29,794 nt of DNA from Betaproteobacteria bacterium (lineage in GTDB: Bacteria > Pseudomonadota > Gammaproteobacteria > Burkholderiales > SG8-41). A program made the translations under genes and the position numbers. The notes under the pieces are model-generated. The model worked only from the letters and a program-made list of their open reading frames with translations, searched no databases and was not told the DNA's origin. Positions 17,038 through 24,225 of the stretch are shown in pieces (the first letter of the stretch is position 1; each line of letters starts with the position of its first letter). Where the stretch lies: assembly GCA_016177355.1 (NCBI GenBank), contig JACOVL010000038.1, positions 1 through 29,794 of the forward strand, written 5' to 3'.

Positions 17038-17062
17038 ATCTGTCCATGAGTTATCAACCCCA

Positions 17063-18394
17063 TCAACTCCGCAGGACCTTCAGCAGGGAATTGAAGTCGC
17101 GCGTCAGTTCGTTGCTGGTTGATTTGAGCAGGGATATTTTCCTGCATGCGTGCAGCACGGTCGTGTGATCACGGCCGCCAAACGCCTCGCCGATGTCCGG
17201 AAGGCTCAGCTGGGTCAGTTCCTTGGCAAGGGCCATCGCGACCTGGCGGGGGCGGGCAACATTACGGCTGCGTTTCTTCGAGTACATCTCCGAGACCCTG
17301 ATCTTGTAATAGTCGGCGACGGTCTTCTGGATGTTTTCCACGGAAACCTGCCGGTGCTGGATGGCGAGGAGGTCGCGCAGCGCCTCGCGGCACAGCTCTA
17401 CGGACAAATCGGTGCCGGTGAAGCGGGAATAGGCGAGAACGCGCTTCAGCCCGCCCTCCAGTTCCCTGACGTTGGACTGGATGTGCTTGGCGAGGAAAAA
17501 GGCAACCGCCTGGTCCAGCCGGACGCTTTCCGCCTCGGCCTTCTTGAGCAGGATGGCGACACGCATCTCCAGTTCCGGGGGTTCGACCGCAACCGTGAGA
17601 CCCCAGCCAAAGCGGGAAATCAGGCGATTCTCCATCCCCGAGATTTCCTTGGGATAGGTGTCGCAGGTGATCACTATTTGCTTATGGGCCTCGACTAACG
17701 CATTGAATGCATAGAAAAATTCCTCCTGGGTCCGGCTCTTGCCGCCGAAGAACTGGATGTCGTCTATCAGCAGCAGATCCAGGGAGTGGTAGTAGCGCTT
17801 GAAGTCGTCAAAAGCCTTGTGCTGGTACGCGCGGACCACGTCCGACACGTATTGCTCGGCGTGGATGTAGCGGATCTTGGTCTCGGGCGCGCGCGCGCGA
17901 AGGCTGTTGCCGATGGCCTGGATCAGGTGTGTCTTGCCGAGTCCCACGCCGCCGTAGATGAAGAGCGGGTTATAGGCCGCGCCCGGCCTCTCGGCGACCT
18001 GGGTCGCCGCCGCGCGGGCGAGCTCGTTGGCCTTACCGGTGACGAAAGTCTCGAAAGTAAACGTCGGGTTGAGTCTCGATACCTCGCGACTGCTCGGTTT
18101 GGCGCCGGCGCTTTCCGCGGCCGCTAATGGCTGCGGCGCGGGAGGCGTCGGCCCCGCTTTTTCCGCAAGGACCAGCCGGATCTCGACCTCCCGCCTGAGG
18201 TGCGATCGCGCGAGCGTCCCGATGCGTTCCAGAAACCGGTCGCGTATCCATTGCTGGACGAAGCGATTGGGTGCGACCAGCGTGAGGGCGTCGCCATCGG
18301 CGCGGACCCGCAGCGGCCGGATCCAGGTCTTGAACTGCTGCGGCGGGAGTTCTTTCTCGAAATAGCCCAGACAGTAGCGCCAGAAACTGTTCAT
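17063..18394 (-). CDS. dnaA: Chromosomal replication initiator DnaA
   Basis: DnaA binds oriC boxes and opens the duplex in its ATP form. The 443-residue protein has domain I at 1-75 (MNSFWRYCLGYFEKELPPQQ), a short Pro/Ala-rich linker (about 78-108) and the AAA+ domain III. Walker A is GGVGLGKT (148-155) and Walker B LLIDDIQFF (208-216). Domain IV holds the DnaA signature with GGRDHTTVLHACRKI (406-420). Domain II is short, about 30 residues, which makes the protein smaller than the 467-residue E. coli form. No Shine-Dalgarno is visible before the ATG. A DnaA box covers the predicted -35 of its promoter, which suggests autorepression. Confidence 0.98.
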   Translation of the reverse strand: MNSFWRYCLGYFEKELPPQQFKTWIRPLRVRADGDALTLVAPNRFVQQWIRDRFLERIGTLARSHLRREVEIRLVLAEKAGPTPPAPQPLAAAESAGAKPSSREVSRLNPTFTFETFVTGKANELARAAATQVAERPGAAYNPLFIYGGVGLGKTHLIQAIGNSLRARAPETKIRYIHAEQYVSDVVRAYQHKAFDDFKRYYHSLDLLLIDDIQFFGGKSRTQEEFFYAFNALVEAHKQIVITCDTYPKEISGMENRLISRFGWGLTVAVEPPELEMRVAILLKKAEAESVRLDQAVAFFLAKHIQSNVRELEGGLKRVLAYSRFTGTDLSVELCREALRDLLAIQHRQVSVENIQKTVADYYKIRVSEMYSKKRSRNVARPRQVAMALAKELTQLSLPDIGEAFGGRDHTTVLHACRKISLLKSTSNELTRDFNSLLKVLRS

Positions 18395-18453
18395 CGGCGT
18401 CGCGTTTGGAGTTCGAATTCGGACCCGGACGAAAGGGCGTTTTTCAAACCTGG

Positions 18454-18482
18454 ATTTTATCCTTTTTGGGTGCGGTTATCCA
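18454..18482 (-). promoter_or_regulatory. Predicted dnaA promoter
   Basis: On the minus strand TGGATA (18477-18482) and TAAAAT (18454-18459) are 17 bases apart. The -10 is five of six to consensus and the -35 four of six. The -35 lies inside a DnaA box. The untranslated leader would be about 53 bases. Confidence 0.5.
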
Positions 18483-18484
18483 CC
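18476..18484 (+). promoter_or_regulatory. DnaA box on the dnaA promoter
   Basis: TTATCCACC matches the DnaA box consensus at eight of nine positions and covers the predicted -35 of dnaA, consistent with DnaA repressing its own gene. Confidence 0.5.
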
Positions 18485-18520
18485 AGTTTGAAGTCGCCGC
18501 GCGGCGATCTCGCGCCGCGG

Positions 18521-18549
18521 TTGACATGGCGCACGCTAAAGGTTGTAAT
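18521..18549 (+). promoter_or_regulatory. Predicted strong rpmH promoter
   Basis: A perfect TTGACA (18521-18526) and TGTAAT (18544-18549, five of six) lie 17 bases apart. Transcription would begin near 18556, some 23 bases before rpmH. It diverges from the dnaA promoter within the same 184-bp spacer. Confidence 0.75.
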
Positions 18550-18578
18550 AGCGCGCTTTTCAGCCGCCGGGCAGGCAC

Positions 18579-18713
18579 ATGAAACGGACTTATCAACCAT
18601 CGAAGACGCGCCGCAAGCGCACCCACGGCTTTCGCGTGCGCGCGCGCACCCGCGGCGGCCGCGCCGTGTTGCGCGCCCGCCGCGCCAAAGGGCGCGCGCG
18701 GCTAAGCGTCTGA
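18579..18713 (+). CDS. rpmH: 50S ribosomal protein L34
   Basis: This 44-codon gene encodes MKRTYQPSKTRRKRTHGFRV followed by the usual basic tail RGGRAVLRARRAKGRARLSV. L34 is a small component of the large ribosomal subunit and almost always precedes rnpA near dnaA. The length and conserved KRTYQPSK and HGF motifs are normal. GCAGG lies a few bases upstream of the ATG. The stop TGA shares bases with the inferred rnpA start. The gene is shorter than common ORF cut-offs. Confidence 0.98.
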   Translation: MKRTYQPSKTRRKRTHGFRVRARTRGGRAVLRARRAKGRARLSV

Positions 18714-19072
18714 ACGCCGGGGCCGCCGGCGCGACCCTGCCGCGGGCGGCGCGGCTGCAGCGCCGTGAGCGGTTCACGCAAGCGCTGGCCGGGGGCGCAA
18801 CCGGAGTACGCCGCTATTTCGCCCTGTATGCGAAGCCAAATGGCCTGTCTCAAGCGCGCATCGGCGTCATCGCCAGCAAAAAGGCCGTGCCGCGCGCGGT
18901 GGACCGCAACCGGGCCAAGCGGCTGGTGAGGGAGGTGTTCCGCATGACCCGCCAACGCCTGGTGGGCGTGGACGTGGTAGTGCAGATCCGCCGCTGCCCG
19001 CCGCGCGCCGCAAGCGCGACGGCCCGCGCGGAGCTCGCCAGGCTGCTCGCCGAGCTAGCCAGTACAGCATAG
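18710..19072 (+). CDS. rnpA: RNase P protein component, non-canonical start
   Basis: RnpA assists the catalytic RNA of RNase P in removing tRNA 5' leaders. The frame encodes LPRAARLQRRERFTQALAGG near the N-terminus, the RNase P motif DRNRAKRLVREVFR and a typical C-terminal helix. From the predicted transcript start to the core motif there is no in-frame ATG, GTG or TTG; the first is a GTG inside the RNR region, too late to give a functional protein. The best candidate is the CTG at 18710, overlapping the rpmH stop (CTGA), giving 120 residues, close to the usual length. CTG at 18737 is the next option. Translation would then depend on ribosomes ending rpmH. Identity is firm, the start is inferred. 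The stop is two bases before yidC. Confidence 0.85.
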   Translation: MNAGAAGATLPRAARLQRRERFTQALAGGATGVRRYFALYAKPNGLSQARIGVIASKKAVPRAVDRNRAKRLVREVFRMTRQRLVGVDVVVQIRRCPPRAASATARAELARLLAELASTA

Positions 19073-19074
19073 CC

Positions 19075-20730
19075 ATGGAATCGCAACGCCTCATACTGTT
19101 TTTTGTTTTCTCTTTCTCGGTATTCCTGCTGCTCGATGCCTGGCAGCGGGACCAGCCGCCGGCGCAGCCCGCGCCCGCCGTCCGCGACAAGACCGAGAAA
19201 GCCGCGCAACCCGCCGCGCCAGCCCCGGTTCCGAGCGAAAAGCTGGCCGCGACCCCGGACAGCGTGCCGCAGCATCCGCAGCGCTTGCCCGAACCGGGCA
19301 GGACGATCCGCGTGGAGACCGACTTGCTGGTCGCGCACATCGGCACCCAGGGCGGAGACCTGCGCCGGCTCGAGCTCAAGAAGCACCGCGACACGCTGGA
19401 TAGGAACAAGACATTTGTCCTGCTCGAGGCGACGCCGGAGCGCACCTACATCGCCCAGTCGGGATTGACGGGCGGCAAGCTCCCGAGCCACCGCACGGCC
19501 TTTACGGCCGAGCGCGAAAGCTATCAGCTCGCCGGCGGGGCCGGCCAGCTGGAAGTCCGTCTGCGCGCACCGGAAGCGGACGGCGTGCAGGTGACCAAGA
19601 TCTACCGTTTTCACCGCGGCAGCTACCTGGCGGACGTCGCCTTCGAGATCCGGAACCAGGGCGCCGCCACGATGCAGCCTTATGCGTATTTCCAGCTGGT
19701 GCGCGACGGGAAGCCGCCCGCCGGCGACTCGGCGATGATGCCGACCTTCACCGGGATAGCCGTCTATACCGACAAGGACAAGTTCCAGAAAATCACATTT
19801 GAAGAGATAGACAAGGGCAAGGCCTCGTACCCGAAGAATGCGAACGATGGCTGGATCGCGGTCATACAGCACTATTTCTTCGGCGCCTGGCTGCCGAAAA
19901 ACGGCACGCCGCGCGAGTTCTATACCCAGCGCCTCGACGGCGGCTTTTATTCGGTGGGCGTGATCGTTCCCGTCGGCGCCATCGCGCCGGGCGCGGCCGG
20001 CTCCGTCACGGTTCCGCTCTACGCCGGTCCGCAAGAGCAGGAGAAACTCGCGAGAATCGCGCCGGGCCTCGACCTCACCATCGACTACGGCTGGCTGACG
20101 ATCATTGCGGTGCCGTTGTTCTGGCTGCTCGAGTGGTTGAACCGGTGGGTCGGCAACTGGGGTGTCGCGATCATCCTGCTCACCGTGATCATCAAGCTCC
20201 TGTTCTATCCGCTGTCGGCGGCGAGCTACCGCTCGATGGCGAAGATGAAGGTGGTCGCGCCCAAGATGCAGAAGATCAAGGACCAGTACGGGAACGATCG
20301 CCAGCGCATGCAGCAGGCGATGATGGAGCTCTACAAGACGGAGAGCATCAATCCCCTCGGCGGCTGCATGCCGATAGTTGTACAAATACCTGTTTTTATT
20401 GCACTTTATTGGGTTTTGCTGGCCAGCGTGGAGCTGCGGCACGCGCCGTTCATGTTGTGGATAGACGACCTGGCCGCGCCCGACCCCTGGTTCATCCTGC
20501 CGCTACTGATGGCGGCCACCATGTTCCTGCAAACCTGGCTCAACCCGGTGCCGCCGGACCCGGTGCAAGCGAAAATGATGAAGATCATGCCGATCGTGTT
20601 CAGCGTTTTCTTCTTCTTCTTCCCGGCCGGGCTGGTGCTCTACTGGCTCATCAACAATGTGCTGTCGATCGCGCAGCAGTGGCAGATCACCCACGCGCTC
20701 GAGAAGAGCGCGCCGCCACGCAAGAGCTGA
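19075..20730 (+). CDS. yidC: Membrane protein insertase YidC
   Basis: YidC inserts and folds inner-membrane proteins, including the ATP synthase c subunit, alone or with SecYEG. The 551-residue protein has an N-terminal membrane anchor (LILFFVFSFSVFLLLDAW), a Pro/Ala-rich linker, and a periplasmic beta-rich domain at about 80-340. The five-helix insertase core begins near LTIIAVPLFWLLEWLN. The core has the cytoplasmic hairpin MAKMKVVAPKMQKIKDQYG and the conserved NPLGGCMPIVVQIPVFIALY. The C-terminus is short and basic. It begins two bases after rnpA with no ribosome site, so is probably translationally coupled. The usual intervening yidD is missing. Confidence 0.97.
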   Translation: MESQRLILFFVFSFSVFLLLDAWQRDQPPAQPAPAVRDKTEKAAQPAAPAPVPSEKLAATPDSVPQHPQRLPEPGRTIRVETDLLVAHIGTQGGDLRRLELKKHRDTLDRNKTFVLLEATPERTYIAQSGLTGGKLPSHRTAFTAERESYQLAGGAGQLEVRLRAPEADGVQVTKIYRFHRGSYLADVAFEIRNQGAATMQPYAYFQLVRDGKPPAGDSAMMPTFTGIAVYTDKDKFQKITFEEIDKGKASYPKNANDGWIAVIQHYFFGAWLPKNGTPREFYTQRLDGGFYSVGVIVPVGAIAPGAAGSVTVPLYAGPQEQEKLARIAPGLDLTIDYGWLTIIAVPLFWLLEWLNRWVGNWGVAIILLTVIIKLLFYPLSAASYRSMAKMKVVAPKMQKIKDQYGNDRQRMQQAMMELYKTESINPLGGCMPIVVQIPVFIALYWVLLASVELRHAPFMLWIDDLAAPDPWFILPLLMAATMFLQTWLNPVPPDPVQAKMMKIMPIVFSVFFFFFPAGLVLYWLINNVLSIAQQWQITHALEKSAPPRKS

Positions 20731-20750
20731 GCGCCGCACCCAGGCAGTAA

Positions 20751-20777
20751 TACCCGCGGTAAGCTGCACGGCGGGTA
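20751..20777 (+). repeat. Inverted repeat before mnmE
   Basis: TACCCGC (20751-20757) and GCGGGTA (20771-20777) form a perfect seven-base dyad with a 13-base spacer, ending six bases before the mnmE ATG. It could be an RNA hairpin near the ribosome site or an operator. The initiation region has only a short AGG. Confidence 0.4.
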
Positions 20778-20783
20778 CCCAGG

Positions 20784-22121
20784 ATGAACCGGAACGACAC
20801 CATTGCGGCCATCGCCACCGCGTCGGGACGCGCCGGTATCGGCATCGTGCGCATATCGGGCGCCGGACTGGCGCAACTGATCTCCGGCCTTCTCGGGCGA
20901 CAACCATCGCCGCGCCGCGCATCGCTTGCGGATTTTCTGGATGCCCGGGGCAAGCTCATCGATCGCGGCGTCGCACTCTATTTCCCGGCGCCGTATTCCT
21001 ATACCGGAGAGGACGTGCTGGAGCTGCACGGGCACGGCGGGCCGGTGGTGATGCAGCTGCTGCTGCGCCGCTGCCTCGAACTCGGCGCGCGGCTGGCCGA
21101 GCCGGGGGAATTCACCCGGCGCGCTTACCTCAACGACAAGCTGGATCTCGCGCAGGCGGAGAGCGTGGCCGACCTGATCGACGCATCGACGGCGGAGGCC
21201 GCGCGCAGCGCCGCGCGCTCGCTGCAAGGCGCATTCTCCGAGCGGATCACCGGCCTGACGCGCGCGCTGATCGAGTTGCGCGCCCTGGTGGAAGCCACGC
21301 TCGATTTTCCCGAGGAGGACATCGAGATTCTCAAGCGTGCAGATGCCGAAGGCCGACTGACGGCAGTGTGTGCCGAACTCGCCACAGTGCTGGAAGGATC
21401 GCGACAGGGCAGCCTGTTGCGCGAGGGCATGATGATCGTGCTTGCGGGGCGGCCCAACGTAGGCAAATCGAGCCTCCTCAACCGGCTGGCCGGAGAGGAG
21501 CTTGCCATCGTCACGGAAATCCCCGGCACCACCCGCGACGCGATACGCCAGAGCGTGGATATCGGCGGCATCCCGGCGCACTTTGTGGATACGGCGGGCC
21601 TGCGCGAGCCCTCCGACCCGGTGGAGCGGCTCGGCATCAACCGCACCTGGGCAGCGATCCAGCAGGCCGACCTCGTGTTGCTGGTCATGGATGCCGCGCA
21701 AGGGGAGACCCCGGAGGACCTCGCGCTCCTCTCTCGAATGCCCGGCAAGCTTACCTGTGTCAAGGTCATGAACAAGACAGACCTTGTCGGGTGCCCGCCG
21801 GTACGGAAGCGCACGGGCGGGACCGTCGTGGTCTGGCTCTCGGCCAAGACCGGAGGCGGCATCGATTTGCTACGGGAAGCGCTGCTCGATACCATCGGCT
21901 GGCATGGCGGGGAGGGCTTATACATGGCACGCGAGCGGCATTTGCATGCCCTGACCACGGCGCAGGCACACCTGGAACGCGCGGCACAGCAGACACGCCA
22001 TCTCGAGCTGTTTGCCGAAGAACTACGCCTGGCACAGGAAGTTTTGGGGACGATCACGGGTGAATACACCCCCGATGACTTGCTGGGGGAAATCTTTTCC
22101 CGCTTCTGCATCGGCAAGTAA
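20784..22121 (+). CDS. mnmE: tRNA modification GTPase MnmE
   Basis: MnmE works with MnmG to place carboxymethylaminomethyl groups on U34 of certain tRNAs. The 445-residue protein has the N-terminal tetrahydrofolate-binding dimerisation domain (about 1-118, with RNDTIAAIATASGRAGIGIV). A helical domain is split by the G domain: G1 is GRPNVGKS (222-229), the switch is IPGTTRD, G3 is DTAGLRE (269-275) and G4 is NKTD (330-333). The C-terminus FCIGK keeps the catalytic Cys four residues from the end. Its partner mnmG follows after the two parS sites. Confidence 0.98.
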   Translation: MNRNDTIAAIATASGRAGIGIVRISGAGLAQLISGLLGRQPSPRRASLADFLDARGKLIDRGVALYFPAPYSYTGEDVLELHGHGGPVVMQLLLRRCLELGARLAEPGEFTRRAYLNDKLDLAQAESVADLIDASTAEAARSAARSLQGAFSERITGLTRALIELRALVEATLDFPEEDIEILKRADAEGRLTAVCAELATVLEGSRQGSLLREGMMIVLAGRPNVGKSSLLNRLAGEELAIVTEIPGTTRDAIRQSVDIGGIPAHFVDTAGLREPSDPVERLGINRTWAAIQQADLVLLVMDAAQGETPEDLALLSRMPGKLTCVKVMNKTDLVGCPPVRKRTGGTVVVWLSAKTGGGIDLLREALLDTIGWHGGEGLYMARERHLHALTTAQAHLERAAQQTRHLELFAEELRLAQEVLGTITGEYTPDDLLGEIFSRFCIGK

Positions 22122-22127
22122 CGCTAT

Positions 22128-22143
22128 GGTTTCACGTGGAACC
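22128..22143 (+). promoter_or_regulatory. parS: parS site 1 (ParB binding site)
   Basis: GGTTTCACGTGGAACC closely matches the ParB site family (TGTTNCACGTGAAACA and variants with GTGGAAC). It lies just after mnmE and about 3.5 kb from parB. Chromosomal ParB loads and spreads from such sites to segregate the origin. Confidence 0.88.
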
Positions 22144-22149
22144 ATGGTC

Positions 22150-22166
22150 ATGCTGCGCCGCAGCAT
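22150..22166. repeat. Palindrome between the two parS sites
   Basis: ATGCTGCGCCGCAGCAT is a perfect eight-base dyad around one central C. As RNA it would form a short hairpin after mnmE, but no U-run follows. It could be a weak terminator or a protein site between the parS copies. Confidence 0.4.
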
Positions 22167-22191
22167 CAGGGCGCCTGGCATGAAGCACTGG

Positions 22192-22207
22192 TGTTTCACG
22201 TGGAACT
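22192..22207 (+). promoter_or_regulatory. parS: parS site 2 (ParB binding site)
   Basis: TGTTTCACGTGGAACT shares the 14-base core GTTTCACGTGGAAC with site 1, in the same orientation and exactly 64 bp away. It is 76 bases upstream of the mnmG start. Confidence 0.9.
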
Positions 22208-22283
22208 ACTTAGATCCGTAGTGGCTGATACTGCCGGGGTGGGATTTGCGTTATCATGCTGCCTGGCTATCGTGAGCAATAAA

Positions 22284-24224
22284 ATGACCCAAGTCATTGA
22301 TAAATATGATATAATTGTAGTCGGCGGGGGGCACGCCGGCACCGAGGCAGCATTGGCGGCGGCTCGAATGGGGTGCCGCGCGTTGCTGCTGACCCATAGC
22401 GTCGAGACGTTGGGCCAGATGTCGTGCAATCCCTCGATCGGTGGCATCGGCAAGGGCCACCTGGTCAAGGAGATCGACGCGCTCGGCGGCGCGATGGCCG
22501 CCGCCACGGACGAGGCGGGCATCCAGTTCCGCGTCCTCAATTCGCGCAAAGGTCCCGCGGTGCGCGCCACGCGCGCGCAAGCCGACCGCGTGCTCTACCG
22601 GAAAGCGATCCGCTGCCGCCTGGAACATCACCCCAATCTGCGCATCTTTCAGCAGGCGGTGGATGATTTGACGCTCGAGGGCGATCGCGTCACCGGCGTG
22701 GTGACGCAGATCGGCATCGCGTTCTCCGCGCGCGCGGTGGTGCTCACGACCGGTACTTTTCTCGCCGGACTGATCCACGTCGGGCTGCAGAATTACCAGG
22801 GCGGGCGCGCGGGAGATCCGCCGGCTGCGACGCTTGCGCGCAAGCTCCGCGAGCTCGCGCTTCCCGTCGGGCGATTGAAGACCGGCACGCCGCCGCGCAT
22901 CGACGGGCATAGCATCGATTTTTCGGTGATGATGGAACAGCCCGGCGACGAGCCGACGCCGGTTTTCTCTTTTCTCGGCAGCCGCGAGCAGCACCCGCCG
23001 CAGTTGCCGTGCTGGATCACGCACACCAACGCGCGCACCCACGACATCATCCTCGCCGGACTCGACCGTTCGCCGCTTTACACCGGCGTGATCGAAGGCG
23101 TCGGCCCGCGCTACTGTCCGTCGATCGAGGACAAGGTGAAGCGCTTCGCCGACAAAAGCGCGCACCAGATATTTCTCGAGCCGGAAGGGCTCGCGGTCAG
23201 CGAGTACTACCCGAACGGCATCTCGACGAGCCTGCCGTACGACGTGCAGCAGGCGCTGGTGCGTTCGATCAAGGGACTCGAGCGCGCCCACATCACGCGC
23301 CCCGGCTACGCCATCGAGTACGACTACTTCGATCCGCGCGCGCTGAAGAGCTCGCTTGAAACCAAGGCGATCGCGGGCTTGTTCTTCGCCGGTCAGATCA
23401 ACGGCACCACGGGCTACGAGGAAGCGGCGGCACAGGGCCTGCTCGCCGGCATCAACGCCGCGCAATTCGTGAACGAGCGCGCTGTCTGGTGCCCGCGGCG
23501 CAACGAAGCCTACCTCGGCGTGCTGGTGGATGACTTGATCACGCGCGGCGTGTCCGAGCCGTATCGCATGTTCACGAGCCGCGCCGAGTACCGTCTCTCG
23601 CTGCGCGAGGACAACGCGGACCTGCGCCTGACCGAAACCGGCCGGCAGCTCGGCGTGGTGGAGGATGCGCGCTGGGAAGCGTACTCGCGCAAGCGCGAGG
23701 CGATCGCGCGCGAGCAGGAGCGTCTGAGGAGCGCCTGGGTCAACCCGAAGCAGTTGACCCCCGAAATCGTTGAACAAACCCTTGGACAACCCCTGGAACG
23801 TGAGCACTCACTAACAGAACTGCTCCGGCGCCCCGACGTGAGCTACGCAGCGCTCATGAAACTGCCCGGTGCCGGTCCTGGCGTTGCCGACCCGCAGGTC
23901 GCCGAGCAGGTGGAAATCCAGGCCAAGTACCAGGGCTACATCGAGCGCCAGCAGGAGGAGATCGCGCGCCGGGAGCACTACGAAAATTTGCCGCTGCCGG
24001 CCGACCTGGACTACGCCGCAGTGCGCGGACTGTCGGTGGAAGCGCGGCAGAAACTCAACCGCTACCGCCCCGAAACGCTCGGCCAGGCGGCGCGCATCTC
24101 GGGCGTCACGCCGGCGGCGGTTTCCGTGCTGCTGGTGCATCTGAAGCGCAGGTCAGCGAGCACTCGCACCGGCCGGCGGAGCGGTCCGGGCGTAACGGGG
24201 CGCGCCGCAACCAAGACGGCATGA
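22284..24224 (+). CDS. mnmG: tRNA uridine-5-carboxymethylaminomethyl synthase MnmG
   Basis: MnmG is the FAD-dependent partner of MnmE in tRNA U34 modification. The 646-residue protein has the dinucleotide fold GGGHAGTEAALAAARMG (14-30). The conserved catalytic Cys is C48 in MSCNPSIGG, followed by GTPPRIDGHSIDF and INGTTGYEEAAAQGL. A helical C-terminal domain binds MnmE. The last 25 or so residues are a basic, low-complexity extension (RRSASTRTGRR) beyond the normal end. The ATG at 22284 fits the family; an in-frame GTG four codons upstream is possible, while the open frame back to 22191 crosses parS site 2 and is unlikely to be translated. It ends one base before rsmG. Confidence 0.97.
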   Translation: MTQVIDKYDIIVVGGGHAGTEAALAAARMGCRALLLTHSVETLGQMSCNPSIGGIGKGHLVKEIDALGGAMAAATDEAGIQFRVLNSRKGPAVRATRAQADRVLYRKAIRCRLEHHPNLRIFQQAVDDLTLEGDRVTGVVTQIGIAFSARAVVLTTGTFLAGLIHVGLQNYQGGRAGDPPAATLARKLRELALPVGRLKTGTPPRIDGHSIDFSVMMEQPGDEPTPVFSFLGSREQHPPQLPCWITHTNARTHDIILAGLDRSPLYTGVIEGVGPRYCPSIEDKVKRFADKSAHQIFLEPEGLAVSEYYPNGISTSLPYDVQQALVRSIKGLERAHITRPGYAIEYDYFDPRALKSSLETKAIAGLFFAGQINGTTGYEEAAAQGLLAGINAAQFVNERAVWCPRRNEAYLGVLVDDLITRGVSEPYRMFTSRAEYRLSLREDNADLRLTETGRQLGVVEDARWEAYSRKREAIAREQERLRSAWVNPKQLTPEIVEQTLGQPLEREHSLTELLRRPDVSYAALMKLPGAGPGVADPQVAEQVEIQAKYQGYIERQQEEIARREHYENLPLPADLDYAAVRGLSVEARQKLNRYRPETLGQAARISGVTPAAVSVLLVHLKRRSASTRTGRRSGPGVTGRAATKTA

Positions 24225-24225
24225 C

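Larger units (their letters stand above)
16863..17062. other. oriC: Candidate replication origin (oriC), dnaA-dnaN spacer
   Basis: This 200-bp non-coding spacer is the longest in the window. Its dnaN-proximal 44 bases (16863-16906) are strongly AT-rich in a GC-rich genome and could be the unwinding element. Next to it lies TTATCCGCA on the minus strand (16907-16915, one mismatch to TTATNCACA). ATATCCACA lies at 17029-17037 and weaker seven-of-nine matches at 16960-16968 (minus) and 17051-17059 (plus). Between 16880 and 16895 the plus strand read 3' to 5' gives AAT-AAT, a three-base break, then AAT-AAT, preceded by GGG, resembling DnaA-trios. Adjacent perfect palindromes are GGAATTCC (16919-16926) and TGTTGCAACA (16928-16937). 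Flanking gene order and divergent orientation around dnaA support an origin here. Confidence 0.6.

Noticed and set aside
18590..18598. TTATCAACC in rpmH as a DnaA box (identical to the copy at 17051-17059)
   Set aside because: Only seven of nine consensus bases, and the sequence is dictated by the conserved TYQPS of L34, so coincidence is likely.
18850..20442. Open frame of 530 codons opposite rnpA and yidC
   Set aside because: Shadow of yidC; low-complexity His/Arg/Leu composition and no family motif.
22254..23807. Open frame of 517 codons opposite mnmG
   Set aside because: Shadow of mnmG, which has intact FAD and catalytic motifs on the plus strand.
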